64,000 nucleotides of DNA from QKMZ01 sp012965515 (GTDB lineage: Bacteria > Cyanobacteriota > Vampirovibrionia > Obscuribacterales > Obscuribacteraceae): NCBI GenBank assembly GCA_937879965.1, contig CALFMP010000004.1, positions 425,280 to 489,279 of the forward strand, in the 5' to 3' direction. A program made the translations under genes and the position numbers. Under the pieces are notes generated by a model. It saw only the letters and a program-made list of their open reading frames with translations. It was not told where the DNA came from and made no database searches. Shown here in pieces: positions 17,832 through 26,921 of the stretch. The stretch's first letter is position 1. Each line of letters opens with the position of its first letter.

Positions 17832-18150
17832 TTAGGCGAACGACTTCACTTGATACCCTTGACCTCTAGTTTAAAGGCTGTTTCTCTGTTGTCAGCAGCT
17901 CGAAGACATAAATTAAAGTTCTACTGACCAGCTTAAAACCCGCTCACCATCAGCCTCACATCCAAGGGCACCCGGTCTTGGTCGGCAAGAGGAGCTGAAA
18001 CGACTGGCAGGCACAGCCTTTTGAGTAATTCTTCACTTGTTGCATACCGTTACTTGTCCGACTTTTGAAAAAAGACCGTTAACGGTCTTTTTTCCGGCAA
18101 GTTATGCGCGCCAGGGCGCAAAAGAGGCTGGAAATGCTCGCCAGTAAGGT
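17832..18150. other. Intergenic region with terminator
   Basis: No convincing gene is present in these 319 bases between the ubiB-like and rph genes. The right end holds the palindromic terminator at 18068-18093. The rest should contain the promoter of the ubiB-like gene, but no clear -35/-10 pair was recognised. Confidence 0.5.
18068..18093 (-). terminator. Perfect palindromic terminator downstream of rph
   Basis: Six A residues, GACCGTTAACGGTC and six T residues make a perfect 26-bp palindrome. As RNA it folds into an A/U-flanked GACCG-CGGTC stem with a TTAA loop and a T-run on either strand. It lies 57 bases past the rph stop. Confidence 0.85.
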
Positions 18151-18876
18151 TTAGCGGCGATTCAGCGCTTCGTATTGTTTGGAGATGATGTCTTTGATGC
18201 CCTTATCGGCAAGCGCCATCAAGTCTCCTAGCTTTGCCGTATCGAATGGCTTTGTCTCGGCGGTCATTTGCAGTTCCAAAATCTTGCCGGATTCAGTAAG
18301 CACGATGTTGCTGTCCATTTCGGCTTGCGAATCTTCAGAATAGTTGGGATCGAGCAGAAGCTGCCCTTTTACCTGGCAGATACTTACGGCTGCCAGGTGT
18401 TCGGTCAAGGGAAGTTCGTCCCAGAGCCCTTCTTTGCGTAGCTTTGTCAGAGCATCATGCAAGGCGAGGAAGCCTCCGCAGATACTGGCCACGCGGGTTC
18501 CACCGTCAGCTTGGAAGACGTCGCAGTCGATGGTGATTGTGCGCTCGCCCAATGCACGCCGGTCTACGACCGTTCTCAAACAACGTCCGATCAGACGTTG
18601 AATTTCATTTGTACGGCCGGAAGGCTGTCCCCTGGTCACTTCGCGCGCAGAGCGCACCAGTGTCGAGCCTGGCAAAAGGGAGTATTCAGCCGTTATCCAG
18701 CCCTCACCTTTGCCGATGAGGAAGGCAGGAACGCGCTCCTCAATCTTCGCCGTTGTAAAAACCTTTGTGTCACCGAATTCCACTAATACCGAACCGTCGG
18801 CATTCTTAGTGAAATTGCGGGTGAACTTTACTTGTCTGAGCTGATCCCATTGTCTGTTGTCGCGCCGCCGGAACAT
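18151..18876 (-). CDS. rph: Ribonuclease PH
   Basis: The 241-residue protein is full length for RNase PH, the phosphorolytic exonuclease that trims tRNA 3' ends. It has RQVKFTRNFTKNADGSVLVE at the N-terminus, GRTNEIQRLIGRCLRTVVD, and IDCDVFQADGGTRVASICGG, with the phosphate-binding Arg and Thr region. ATG 18876 begins MFRRRDNR as in many homologues. A strong palindromic terminator follows. Confidence 0.95.
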   Translation of the reverse strand: MFRRRDNRQWDQLRQVKFTRNFTKNADGSVLVEFGDTKVFTTAKIEERVPAFLIGKGEGWITAEYSLLPGSTLVRSAREVTRGQPSGRTNEIQRLIGRCLRTVVDRRALGERTITIDCDVFQADGGTRVASICGGFLALHDALTKLRKEGLWDELPLTEHLAAVSICQVKGQLLLDPNYSEDSQAEMDSNIVLTESGKILELQMTAETKPFDTAKLGDLMALADKGIKDIISKQYEALNRR

Positions 18877-18981
18877 TCATTGCTCGCTTTCTTATTAGTG
18901 GATTCCGTTATCTCAGCACTTAAGGCTGGGACTCTTTTCTCCTGGCACGCGAGTCATTATCGGTTATTGGCAAGATGAAGA

Positions 18982-20052
18982 TCAGGTCCTCAGACGGCTA
19001 AATCTGAGTTGTCTGACTTCGGCTGTTCCCTTAAGAATGAACTGTTTGCCCGGGACGACCTTAAGGTCAGTAAAACTGAACTGTATGTCATCAGATCTTT
19101 TACCCCAGTTCGACAGTCCGTTCACCTTATTCACAAGTAACTTGGCAATTTCCGGACTTAAAGTTTGTCCGTTCGTACTCACTTCTGTGTCCTGCATCTC
19201 CACCCAGCCGTCCTTAAGACCCAATTTCGCTTTGATCGCGACCGGGATAGGAACACCCACCTGACCGATTCCGACCCGGGTAAGCAGGTTCATGTTTACA
19301 GAATTGGCTTTACTCAGTTTTATATCGCCCTGGGTGAGGCTGAAGCCGATATTCCCGCCTACTTGTCCAAGCAGGTTGGCCAGCATGCCGCCCGACTTGG
19401 TGGCTGAATAAGAGAGCCTGTCGAGAGTGCGGGGCGAATTGATGAAGCGATTGAGACTGTCTTGTGAAATCGTCGCTGATACTTGCGCTTGAGCGGGAGT
19501 AGTAAAGCGGAGAATCTTGTGATTGAGAAGGATGCCGGTGTCGAAATTCAGATCTCCGGCGGTCGACATAACCAGATTGTCGATTGTGAAGTCCTGGAAG
19601 GTGCCGCCATTCACATTTATGTCGAGCGACTTGAGAATGCCTTCATTTAGATCGAGATTGCGCGCCGTGAGGTGCAATTGCTTCGCTGCACCATCCAAGA
19701 ACTGGCCGTCTTCCATGTCGATATCCAGCTTGCCGAAGCGCCCTGAATTGATATCAACAAAGGATATCGGTGGTGCCATAATCGGACCCTGATTATTGAG
19801 CGCAGGCTGTCCGAGCGCTTGATTGCCGGTGGCTTTGCCGAATGCATCTTTGATCGCTTGCGCCGGATCGACACCTTTGAGCTGTTGAGCTTGATTTGCT
19901 CCGGGGAACGCTTCGCCGGGATTCTGACCGTGTGCTGCTTCGAGGTTGAACGATAACGCCGCAAAGGCAGCCAAAGCCAAAGACATGGCTAGAGGTCGTT
20001 TGTATCTGCTCATGCCTGCATGCCGCGTTGCGGTGCTGGAGTAGACCTGCAT
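18982..20052 (-). CDS. Exported DUF2993-family protein
   Basis: The 356-residue protein begins with a signal peptide (hydrophobic LAMSLALAAFAALSFNLEA, with a cleavage site near AAHGQ). A Gln/Asn/Pro-rich linker follows, then a DUF2993 region from about residue 95, with the pattern FVDINSGRFGKLDIDM ... IDNLVMSTAGDLNFDTG and SATISQDSLNRFINSP. DUF2993 proteins are widespread in Cyanobacteria and Actinobacteria and include the lipid-binding mannosyltransferase regulator LmeA, so binding of a lipid in the periplasm is plausible. ATG 20052 is supported by GAGGAG; an internal ATG at 20013 also precedes a signal peptide but lacks such a site. Confidence 0.82.
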   Translation of the reverse strand: MQVYSSTATRHAGMSRYKRPLAMSLALAAFAALSFNLEAAHGQNPGEAFPGANQAQQLKGVDPAQAIKDAFGKATGNQALGQPALNNQGPIMAPPISFVDINSGRFGKLDIDMEDGQFLDGAAKQLHLTARNLDLNEGILKSLDINVNGGTFQDFTIDNLVMSTAGDLNFDTGILLNHKILRFTTPAQAQVSATISQDSLNRFINSPRTLDRLSYSATKSGGMLANLLGQVGGNIGFSLTQGDIKLSKANSVNMNLLTRVGIGQVGVPIPVAIKAKLGLKDGWVEMQDTEVSTNGQTLSPEIAKLLVNKVNGLSNWGKRSDDIQFSFTDLKVVPGKQFILKGTAEVRQLRFSRLRT

Positions 20053-20148
20053 GTTCTCATCTCCTCGATTGCAAATGTATAAAACTCAGCGCTGTAAATG
20101 ATATATGACCGCGCAAGAATGGGCCCGCGACCTGACCCCTTTTAGCAT

Positions 20149-20184
20149 TCTATGGATGCGTATTCAATCGAACGCATCCATAGA
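20149..20184. repeat. 13-bp inverted repeat
   Basis: TCTATGGATGCGT and ACGCATCCATAGA form perfect 13-bp arms around a 10-base loop, in the gap between the DUF2993 gene and the lipoprotein gene. There is no T-run on either side, so it is not a standard terminator; it could be an operator or an RNA stabilising hairpin. Confidence 0.7.
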
Positions 20185-20222
20185 GTGAAGAGACACTCAA
20201 TTGAAACTTTTGTTCCGCATAG

Positions 20223-20257
20223 TAAAAGCCACCACGAGCACTGTGTCTGGTGGTGGC
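20223..20257 (-). terminator. Probable terminator of the lipoprotein gene
   Basis: On the minus strand GCCACCAC ... GTGGTGGC forms an 8-bp stem with a 14-base loop followed by TTTTACT, 45 bases beyond the lipoprotein stop. The loop is long and the T-run short, so termination may be partial. Confidence 0.55.
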
Positions 20258-20301
20258 AAGTACGTTTTACGATCAACCGTCCCTTTGAAGGGGACACCAA
20301 A

Positions 20302-20541
20302 CTACGGGGTGGTTGTAGCTGTGCTGGTGCTGTCAGTCGTTGTTGCGGTTGTCGTGGTGGTAGTGGTGGTGGCGGTGCTAGCTGCATCCGGGGTGGTGGT
20401 TGCAGTGCTGGTCGCATCTGGTGTCGTGGTCGAGGTCGTGGTGCTCGTCGTCGACGAACTTTCTGTGCCACCGCTGCAAGCTGACAGAGAAGCCACTAGT
20501 ACCAAACTGGCTGCTGCCAAAGCGATATTTCTGTAAGTCAT
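20302..20541 (-). CDS. Small Thr-rich lipoprotein
   Basis: The 79-residue protein has a lipoprotein signal peptide ending in the lipobox LSAC (Cys22). The remaining 57 residues are almost entirely Thr, Ser, Ala, Pro and Asp in short repeats such as STATTTPDA. The mature part is probably a disordered, possibly glycosylated stalk on the membrane. The start is supported by AAGGAGA 14 bases upstream. The codon repeats make this tract prone to length variation. The opposite strand has a Val-rich open frame that is judged a shadow. Confidence 0.75.
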   Translation of the reverse strand: MTYRNIALAAASLVLVASLSACSGGTESSSTTSTTTSTTTPDATSTATTTPDAASTATTTTTTTTATTTDSTSTATTTP

Positions 20542-20820
20542 AAAACTGAATCGTCTCCTTTTAGCTGACTACGTTATCTCGAGGACTCTTCAAAGGGGCA
20601 ATAGTAATACATATGCCAACCTGAAACGGCCGAATTCTAACAGGTAAATAGTAGCTGATCAAATTGAATTCGTGTGTTGTAAATTCGCTTGAAAACGCTC
20701 AATCAATTGCCGCACTTGCGTTTACGTAAACCACTTTGATGTCATTATTTGGAAAGAATTGTGACGCTTGACTTCGAGATATTTCTCTTGTGGATAAAAA
20801 AACTCAATAACAGGCTGCTT

Positions 20821-22386
20821 TTAGCGTTTTAGCAGTGAGTGGCCGTTCATTTCTGGCGGTTTTTCAATGCCCATCAACTGCAAAACAGTAGGCGCAACAT
20901 CAGCAAGAGTTCCATCTTCCAAATGCCAGCCTTTATTAGACGTCCCATTGGCAGTCCCGTTTCTGCCTGAGAAATCAGCCACCACAAATGGTACCGGGTT
21001 AGTCGTGTGCGCTGTATGCGGTTCGCCAGTATTCAAGTCGATCATCTGCTCTACATTTCCGTGATCGGCAGTCACCAATAGGATGCCACCGGCTTCTTGC
21101 GTAGCCTGCAACAGTTCACCGAATGCGCGATCTACAGAGTCTACCGCTACCACTCCCGCTTCCAATATGCCTGTGTGTCCGACCATATCCGGATTGGCAA
21201 AATTGAGAACGATAAACGGATATTCGCCGCCTCTTATAGACTGGCACGCCAATTCGCAAACTTTAGGAGTTTGCATTTCGGGGGCGCGATCGTAGGTTGC
21301 AACTTTGAGAGACGGCACCAAAATTCTGCTTTCACCTGGCTCTTCTCGTTCTCTTCCGCCATTGAAGAAGTATGTGACGTGCGCATACTTTTCTGTTTCG
21401 GCGATATGCAACTGCTTCAAACTCTTGCAGGAAAGCAGCTCGGGAAGCGTGTTCGTAATATCTGATGCCGGCAGTGTCTCCGGCGAAAATGCGATCGGCA
21501 ATTTTAGCGAGGAGTCATACTCCGTCATGCACGCGTAATAAATCTCCGGCACCACCGGACGCGGGAAATCCTCGAAATCTTTCTGCGTCATCACTCTACT
21601 TATCTGCCGCACACGATCCGGTCGGAAATTGAAACAGATCATGCTGTCGCCGCTTTTCACAGGGCGAGGAGTAATTATTGTCGCTTCGACGAATTCATCT
21701 CCTTTGTCCTTTTCGTAAGAGTTCCGCACTGCATCTTGCGCACTGGCTGCGGTTTCTCCTTCACCCAAGACAATCGCGCGCCAAAATTTCTCGACGCGAT
21801 CCCAGCGCTTGTCTCGGTCCATCGCATAATATCTGCCGCACACTACGCCGATTTTACCGATGCCCTGTAGTTTTTCTTCCAGCTCACGCATGAAGCGTAA
21901 CGCCGATCTAGGGGGTGTGTCTCTGCCGTCCAGGATTGGATGCACAATCAATTCTTTGACGTTGCGGCGCTTTGCCAATTCGATCAAACCGTCCAAATGA
22001 TCGGGACTGGAATGCACACATCCGTCCGAGACAAGCCCAAAAATATGCAGCGCCCCGTTGTGCTCTTGCGCATATTCGATCGCGTTTGTCAGCACCGGAT
22101 TAGTGAAAAAAGAACCGTCCTGAATGGTGCGGCTGATGATTGTCAGTTTTTGAACGACCGATCTGCCCGACCCGATTGTCAAATGCCCGACTTCCGAATT
22201 GCCCATCAAACCTTTCGGCAAACCAACGGCTTCACCCGATGCGTCCAGTCTGCTATTGGGGAATTCTGAGAGCAATCGCGCGTAGTTCGGCGTTTTCGCC
22301 AATTTGACCGAATTGCCTTTCGTCTCCGGTGAAATTCCCCAACCATCCAAAACCAAAAGCGTTACGGGTCCCAACTTGCGCCTCAC
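20821..22386 (-). CDS. gpmI: 2,3-bisphosphoglycerate-independent phosphoglycerate mutase
   Basis: The 521-residue protein is full length. It shows VLDGWGISP with metal ligand Asp14, the phosphoserine motif GNSEVGHLTIGSGR with Ser64, HPILDGRDTPPRS, and VTADHGNVEQM near the C-terminus. It interconverts 3- and 2-phosphoglycerate using two Mn ions and no bisphosphoglycerate. The gene is monocistronic, divergent from the phoR-like gene. Confidence 0.96.
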   Translation of the reverse strand: MRRKLGPVTLLVLDGWGISPETKGNSVKLAKTPNYARLLSEFPNSRLDASGEAVGLPKGLMGNSEVGHLTIGSGRSVVQKLTIISRTIQDGSFFTNPVLTNAIEYAQEHNGALHIFGLVSDGCVHSSPDHLDGLIELAKRRNVKELIVHPILDGRDTPPRSALRFMRELEEKLQGIGKIGVVCGRYYAMDRDKRWDRVEKFWRAIVLGEGETAASAQDAVRNSYEKDKGDEFVEATIITPRPVKSGDSMICFNFRPDRVRQISRVMTQKDFEDFPRPVVPEIYYACMTEYDSSLKLPIAFSPETLPASDITNTLPELLSCKSLKQLHIAETEKYAHVTYFFNGGREREEPGESRILVPSLKVATYDRAPEMQTPKVCELACQSIRGGEYPFIVLNFANPDMVGHTGILEAGVVAVDSVDRAFGELLQATQEAGGILLVTADHGNVEQMIDLNTGEPHTAHTTNPVPFVVADFSGRNGTANGTSNKGWHLEDGTLADVAPTVLQLMGIEKPPEMNGHSLLKR

Positions 22387-22613
22387 TTATATATGTGTGC
22401 AACTGCAACGAAAAATGGCGGCATTAAGCCGATTTGGTCTTTCCCGAAGGGAGAGCCAGGCTCAGCGCCTCGACAATCGTACTGCACAGCGACGATGTAA
22501 TGTACATACAGATAAAATATATATGTCGCCACGGATAAGATTTATTTGTGTTTTCTGTGTATCTTTGGAGGCTGTTCGGATTAACGACCATCTTTTGAAA
22601 TACAAATAAAGTG

Positions 22614-23456
22614 ATGTCTGACGTAACCAGTCAAGACAATACAAAAAAGAAGAGGCAGAGCGAGCGCGCCGAAAGGGTGGACACTGCTTGCACTTCTCAG
22701 GCGTCGCAGTCATCGAGTCCGCCCAGTTCGCCCAGTTCGTCCAGCTCATCAAGTTCGCCTGGTGCATCCAGCGCTGCAAACACTTCGCAATGGATTGCTG
22801 AAGTAAGCCACGAGCTGCGCCTGCCGATTGCAAACGTGAGCTTGCTTGTCGAAACTCTTTTGGATGGCGGATTGGAAGACCCACAGGTGGCGCGCCGCAT
22901 GCTCGAACGCGCTAAGCAGGAATGCGACCGCCTGCAAAGTCTCGTCAATGATTTGCTGTCTGTGGAAAAACTCTCCGAAACGCGCGAACAGATACCGCGC
23001 GAATGGGTGGATCTGGAAAACCGCGCTCAGTATGCGCTCGAGTCCACTCAAAAGCTGGCAAAAGCGGGCTCTGTGCAGGTCAAGGTTTCCGTTGAACCAG
23101 GTTTTCGCGTATATGCAAACGCACCCCAAATCGATCAGATTTTGCTGAATCTCTTGGAAAATGCCGTCAAATTCACGCCCGAGGGTGGGATAGTTACGAT
23201 CAAATCGGGTGCTCCCGGCTGTTTCTCCGTCAGTGATACAGGTATTGGCATGCCTGAATCGGAGATACCTAAAATTTTCGCCCGCTTCTATCGCATCGAC
23301 CGTTCGCGCAGCAAGGGGTCAACCGGTCTGGGCTTGTCTATCGTTAAGCATATTCTTGATCTGCACGATGCTAAGATAAATGTTCAATCGAAAGAGGGGG
23401 AAGGCTCCACATTTACCCTGGAGTTCCCCGGTCCACGCTTGGGCAGCGGAGGCTAG
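22614..23456 (+). CDS. PhoR-like soluble histidine kinase
   Basis: The 280-residue protein starts with a charged stretch, then a Ser/Pro-rich low-complexity tract (about residues 30-55). HisKA follows with IAEVSHELRLPIANVSLL, then HATPase_c with LLNLLENAVKFTPEGG, VSDTGIGMP and STGLGLSIVKH. It has no sensory or membrane domain. The following genes encode a PhoB-like regulator (9-base gap) and PhoU, so it is inferred to be the phosphate kinase, with PhoU supplying the signal. ATG 22614 is preferred over the GTG just before it. Confidence 0.85.
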   Translation: MSDVTSQDNTKKKRQSERAERVDTACTSQASQSSSPPSSPSSSSSSSSPGASSAANTSQWIAEVSHELRLPIANVSLLVETLLDGGLEDPQVARRMLERAKQECDRLQSLVNDLLSVEKLSETREQIPREWVDLENRAQYALESTQKLAKAGSVQVKVSVEPGFRVYANAPQIDQILLNLLENAVKFTPEGGIVTIKSGAPGCFSVSDTGIGMPESEIPKIFARFYRIDRSRSKGSTGLGLSIVKHILDLHDAKINVQSKEGEGSTFTLEFPGPRLGSGG

Positions 23457-23465
23457 GAAAACGAA

Positions 23466-24173
23466 ATGAGCAAAGCGCCCTTAAAAGTTATGTTGATTGA
23501 TGATGACGAGACAATTCTCGATACTCTTCAATTTAATTTGAAGCGACATGGATTTGAGACATTCATTTTCAAGAACGGCAAGCATGCACTCGCTGAATTC
23601 GACGAGAAGAACCCCTCTCTCGTCATCATCGACTGGATGCTGCCTGATCTCGTCGGTCCGGAAATCTGCAAGCTGATTCGTTCTCGAACATCCGACGTTC
23701 CGATTCTCATGCTCACCGGTCGTGCTCGACCTGATGATGTCGCTGAAGGATTGGCGAGCGGCGCTGATGACTATTTGGCCAAACCGTTCAGTGTAGTCGA
23801 GCTGATGGCGCGCATCCAAGCGCTTCTTCGCCGCAGTTTGAAAGACACTGCCGCCGGCAAAGGTGCGGGCAAAATTACCGTCGGAGAGCTGGTTCTCGAT
23901 GACGATGCGAAGCAAGTGACGCATAAGGGAAAACCAGTTGACCTTTCGCCGAAAGAATTTTCCCTGCTCAGAGTCTTGATGAAGAATGTGGGCAAAACTC
24001 TCTCCACTGAGACTTTGCTGAATAAGGTCTGGGGCGCGGACTTCCAGGGCGACACCAAGACGGTTGCCGTGCATGTCCGCTGGCTCAGGCAAAAACTCGA
24101 AGGAGACCCAAAAAATCCGACTTTGTTGGAAACTGTCCATCGCTCAGGATATCGGTTGAATGAGACGGGATAG
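23466..24173 (+). CDS. OmpR/PhoB-family response regulator
   Basis: The 235-residue protein has a complete receiver domain: acidic LIDDDE, phospho-acceptor Asp in VIIDWMLPD, Thr in LMLTGR and Lys in LAKPF. A winged-helix DNA-binding domain (about 130-235) follows, with LSPKEFSLLRVLMKN and VHVRWLRQKLEGDP ... TVHRSGYRL. All catalytic residues are intact, unlike the receivers at 2.8 and 10.9 kb. Its position between a PhoR-like kinase and phoU supports control of phosphate genes. AGGA precedes the ATG. Confidence 0.9.
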   Translation: MSKAPLKVMLIDDDETILDTLQFNLKRHGFETFIFKNGKHALAEFDEKNPSLVIIDWMLPDLVGPEICKLIRSRTSDVPILMLTGRARPDDVAEGLASGADDYLAKPFSVVELMARIQALLRRSLKDTAAGKGAGKITVGELVLDDDAKQVTHKGKPVDLSPKEFSLLRVLMKNVGKTLSTETLLNKVWGADFQGDTKTVAVHVRWLRQKLEGDPKNPTLLETVHRSGYRLNETG

Positions 24174-24246
24174 GGCACCGGATTCGGTGCTGAGAACGCG
24201 GTGGACGTCGATAGTCGAAGTTGTTTTGATTTAGAGGAAAGAAAGA

Positions 24247-24912
24247 GTGACAGCCGAAGCGATAACCTTACTCAAAGAAGATGTGCTTTCTCTGGGGCGC
24301 ATGGTTGATAACACCGTCGATATGGTCACCAACCTTTTGAAGCAAGAAGACTCTGCGCGGCTTGAGGAAGTTGAAGACCAGGAGAAGAAGATCAACGAAT
24401 GGTCGCAAGATATTGAAGAGAAGTGTTTGGAACTTCTCATTGAAAAGGACAATCTAAGCGCCAAAGACGTTCGCACTCTGGTTAGCTGCACGCTCATTGT
24501 TTCAAAACTCGAGCGCCTCGGAGACCATGCCAACCGCGTAGCACGCATTGCTTCATGGGCTCGCGAAGAGGAAATTGAAGTTCCTGAAGAATTGCCACAA
24601 ATGTGCGCAGTCGTTCATCATATGATGCAAGACGCGCTGCTCACTTTTGTCACGAATGATTTGAACAAAGTTACTGAAGTGCTTCAGAAAGACAATCAAG
24701 TCAACTACTTGCACGATGTGATGTCGAAAAGACTGCTTTCCAAACTGGGAGAACAAGAGCAAGCGACTGCACACATGGGTGCACAATTCTTGTTTTGTGC
24801 ACGGTTTATAGAACGAATGGGCGACCTTTGCACTTCCGTGGCCAAGCGCGTTTACTTCATCAATACCGGCAAACGACTTTCGTCACGCAGCCCGGCGGCG
24901 GACAGAGGATAG
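24247..24912 (+). CDS. phoU: Phosphate signalling protein PhoU
   Basis: The 221-residue all-helical protein has the duplicated PhoU metal-binding motif, first in SKLERLGDHANRVARIA and again in RFIERMGDLCTSVAKRVYF. PhoU links Pst transporter status to the PhoR kinase and limits polyphosphate build-up. The start is GTG 24247 behind AGAGGAAAGAAA. It follows the regulator and precedes holA by 4 bases. No pst genes are in the window. Confidence 0.93.
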   Translation: MTAEAITLLKEDVLSLGRMVDNTVDMVTNLLKQEDSARLEEVEDQEKKINEWSQDIEEKCLELLIEKDNLSAKDVRTLVSCTLIVSKLERLGDHANRVARIASWAREEEIEVPEELPQMCAVVHHMMQDALLTFVTNDLNKVTEVLQKDNQVNYLHDVMSKRLLSKLGEQEQATAHMGAQFLFCARFIERMGDLCTSVAKRVYFINTGKRLSSRSPAADRG

Positions 24913-24916
24913 TAAA

Positions 24917-25972
24917 GTGCCAGTAATTGTTGTCGCCGGCGAAGAAGAATTTGAAGTCTCGAGAAAAGTCGCAGACTACAAAGCTAAATTGCTCGATCCT
25001 CAATGGGCGCAGTTCAATTTCTCAAGGTTGGAAAACTGCGATCTGACGGAGATTATCGACGCCGCTGCTACGCTTCCTTTTGGCATGGGCAACAAAGTAA
25101 TTCTCATCGACAGATGTGAACTGTTCACCAAAAAGCGCGGCAAAGAAAAAGACAGCAAGAAAGAAGATGCGTCCGCTTCCAGCAAAGACAAGCAGTTGGA
25201 ACTCCTGGCTGCGGCATTGAAAAATGTCGCACCGAATACGTACATCATTTTTTCGTGCCCTTACAATTTTGATTCGACGCTGAAAACTTCGAAAGCCGTA
25301 AAGCCTGTCTGTACGCTGGAAGAATATCCAAAAGAGAAGTATTACAGTGGTTCTGAAAATCCTAAGCTGAGTACCTGGTGCAATAAAGAAGCGAAGCGCT
25401 TCGGTGCCACCATAGACGATGCGGCGATATACTACTTGCTCGACAGTTTTGAAGCGGATTTGCGCAGCGTTTCTGCTGAAATTCAAAAAGCGGCCGTCAG
25501 TATCTTGCCGGCTACTCACATAACCCATCAGACAGTCATTGGGCTCAGTCCGCATCATTCGCACGTTTTCACTCTGGCTGAAGAATGGATAAGCGGTAAG
25601 ACCGGCCAGGCACTAGTGAGCTGCCAGGAAATTTTGTCACGTCAAAGTGCTATGCCGGTGATTGCCCTTTTGCAAACTTTCCTGAGCAAGTGGATTCATA
25701 TGCGCGCTCTGGTAGACAATATCAACTCTTCGCTTCCCGGCGGACCAGGGCTGAACCGGCGTGAATTGCCGATGTCCGAGATGGCTAAAAGAATCGCTAA
25801 TGAACTTGGTCAGCGTTCCACTTTTATTGTCGAGCGCGATCTGCGCAATATCTCTAAGCACTCGCTGGACTCTCTGGTGGCAAAAAGGGAGAGACTGACT
25901 CAAATCGAGTATCTTGTGAAAACTGGGCAAATGCCTGAAGCGCAGGCCTTGGAATCTTTTATCGCCAGTTGA
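24917..25972 (+). CDS. holA: DNA polymerase III delta subunit
   Basis: The 351-residue protein matches clamp-loader delta: N-terminal VIVVAGEEEFEVSRKVADYK, a central region with KVILIDRCELF, and C-terminal helices with VFTLAEEWISGKTGQALVSC and ALLQTFLSKWIHMRALVD. Delta opens the beta clamp during loading. A Lys/Ser-rich insertion sits near residues 72-92. The start is GTG 24917 with AGAGGA upstream, four bases after phoU, so translation is probably coupled. Confidence 0.9.
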   Translation: MPVIVVAGEEEFEVSRKVADYKAKLLDPQWAQFNFSRLENCDLTEIIDAAATLPFGMGNKVILIDRCELFTKKRGKEKDSKKEDASASSKDKQLELLAAALKNVAPNTYIIFSCPYNFDSTLKTSKAVKPVCTLEEYPKEKYYSGSENPKLSTWCNKEAKRFGATIDDAAIYYLLDSFEADLRSVSAEIQKAAVSILPATHITHQTVIGLSPHHSHVFTLAEEWISGKTGQALVSCQEILSRQSAMPVIALLQTFLSKWIHMRALVDNINSSLPGGPGLNRRELPMSEMAKRIANELGQRSTFIVERDLRNISKHSLDSLVAKRERLTQIEYLVKTGQMPEAQALESFIAS

Positions 25973-26055
25973 ACGAATCTGAATAAGCGCAAATTTTAAT
26001 CAGCTGAGAAACTATAAGAAGCTACAAGGAAAACACACGGGAGCCGAAACACAGT

Positions 26056-26748
26056 ATGCATGGCGAGAGATATGACGTCGATGAAATGACTTCCCGAGAC
26101 ATGTGGCGGATTTTTCGCATCATGTCGGAACTGGTGGAAGGGTTTGACGAGTTATCTAAGATACCGCCTGCGGTGTCGATATTCGGAAGTAAAAACAGCA
26201 AGCCCGGCGACAAAGAATATGAGATTTGCCGCACTATCGCGCAGAAGCTTGCCGAGCGGAATTTCGCGGTCATTACCGGCGGTGGACCCGGGATCATGGA
26301 GGCTGGAAACAAAGGCGCATACGAAGCCGGCGGCGTCTCAGTCGGTCTTGGAATTGATATTCCCGGCGAGGGTAAGGACAACAGATATCAAACAGTCCCG
26401 CTCGACTTTCACTACTTCTTCGTTCGTAAAGTGATGTTCGTCAAGTATGCTGTCGCTTTCATCATGATGCCTGGCGGGCTCGGCTCTCTGGACGAACTGT
26501 TTGAAGCTGCCACTTTGATGCAAACAGGAAAGATCAAGCGTTTCCCGCTCTATCTGGTGGGCAGTGATTTTTGGAAACCATTGCTCGATTGGCTGAGTGG
26601 TCCGGTACTTGCCAAAGGTTTTCTCCGCCAGCAAGATCTCGACTTGATGACTGTCATCGATGATATTGACGAGCTTGTTGAACAGATTTCCTACTGCAAA
26701 ATCGATTTGGAGCCAGGAGTGAAAGCTATGCCGGTAAGGGATTATTAA
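26056..26748 (+). CDS. LOG-family protein (cytokinin-riboside phosphoribohydrolase-like)
   Basis: The 230-residue protein has a Rossmann fold with SIFGSKNSKPGD, ITGGGPGIMEAGNKGAYEAG, and the LOG signature PGGLGSLDELFEAATLMQTG. The usual PGGxGTxxE reads PGGLGSLDE, keeping the catalytic Glu. LOG enzymes cleave AMP or cytokinin nucleotides to the base and ribose 5-phosphate; older databases label them lysine decarboxylases. It lies in the forward run between holA and etfB. Confidence 0.88.
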   Translation: MHGERYDVDEMTSRDMWRIFRIMSELVEGFDELSKIPPAVSIFGSKNSKPGDKEYEICRTIAQKLAERNFAVITGGGPGIMEAGNKGAYEAGGVSVGLGIDIPGEGKDNRYQTVPLDFHYFFVRKVMFVKYAVAFIMMPGGLGSLDELFEAATLMQTGKIKRFPLYLVGSDFWKPLLDWLSGPVLAKGFLRQQDLDLMTVIDDIDELVEQISYCKIDLEPGVKAMPVRDY

Positions 26749-26921
26749 ACCTGTCTCTACAACAATTGCACTTTGCTACTCGCCTAATTAAGGAATGTGG
26801 TAAAAGTTCGAGCCTTTCAAGATCTTCCACATATAATCCGCAATTGAGCCACTTTTCAGAGGCTGGCACGATGTCGTTGCACCCTTGAAAAAGTGTCTGA
26901 GTTAAGTTGGGAGGAAGGTCC

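Noticed and set aside
20201..20536. Val-rich plus-strand open frame
   Set aside because: It is the complement of the Thr codon repeats of the lipoprotein, which has a lipobox and a ribosome-binding site.
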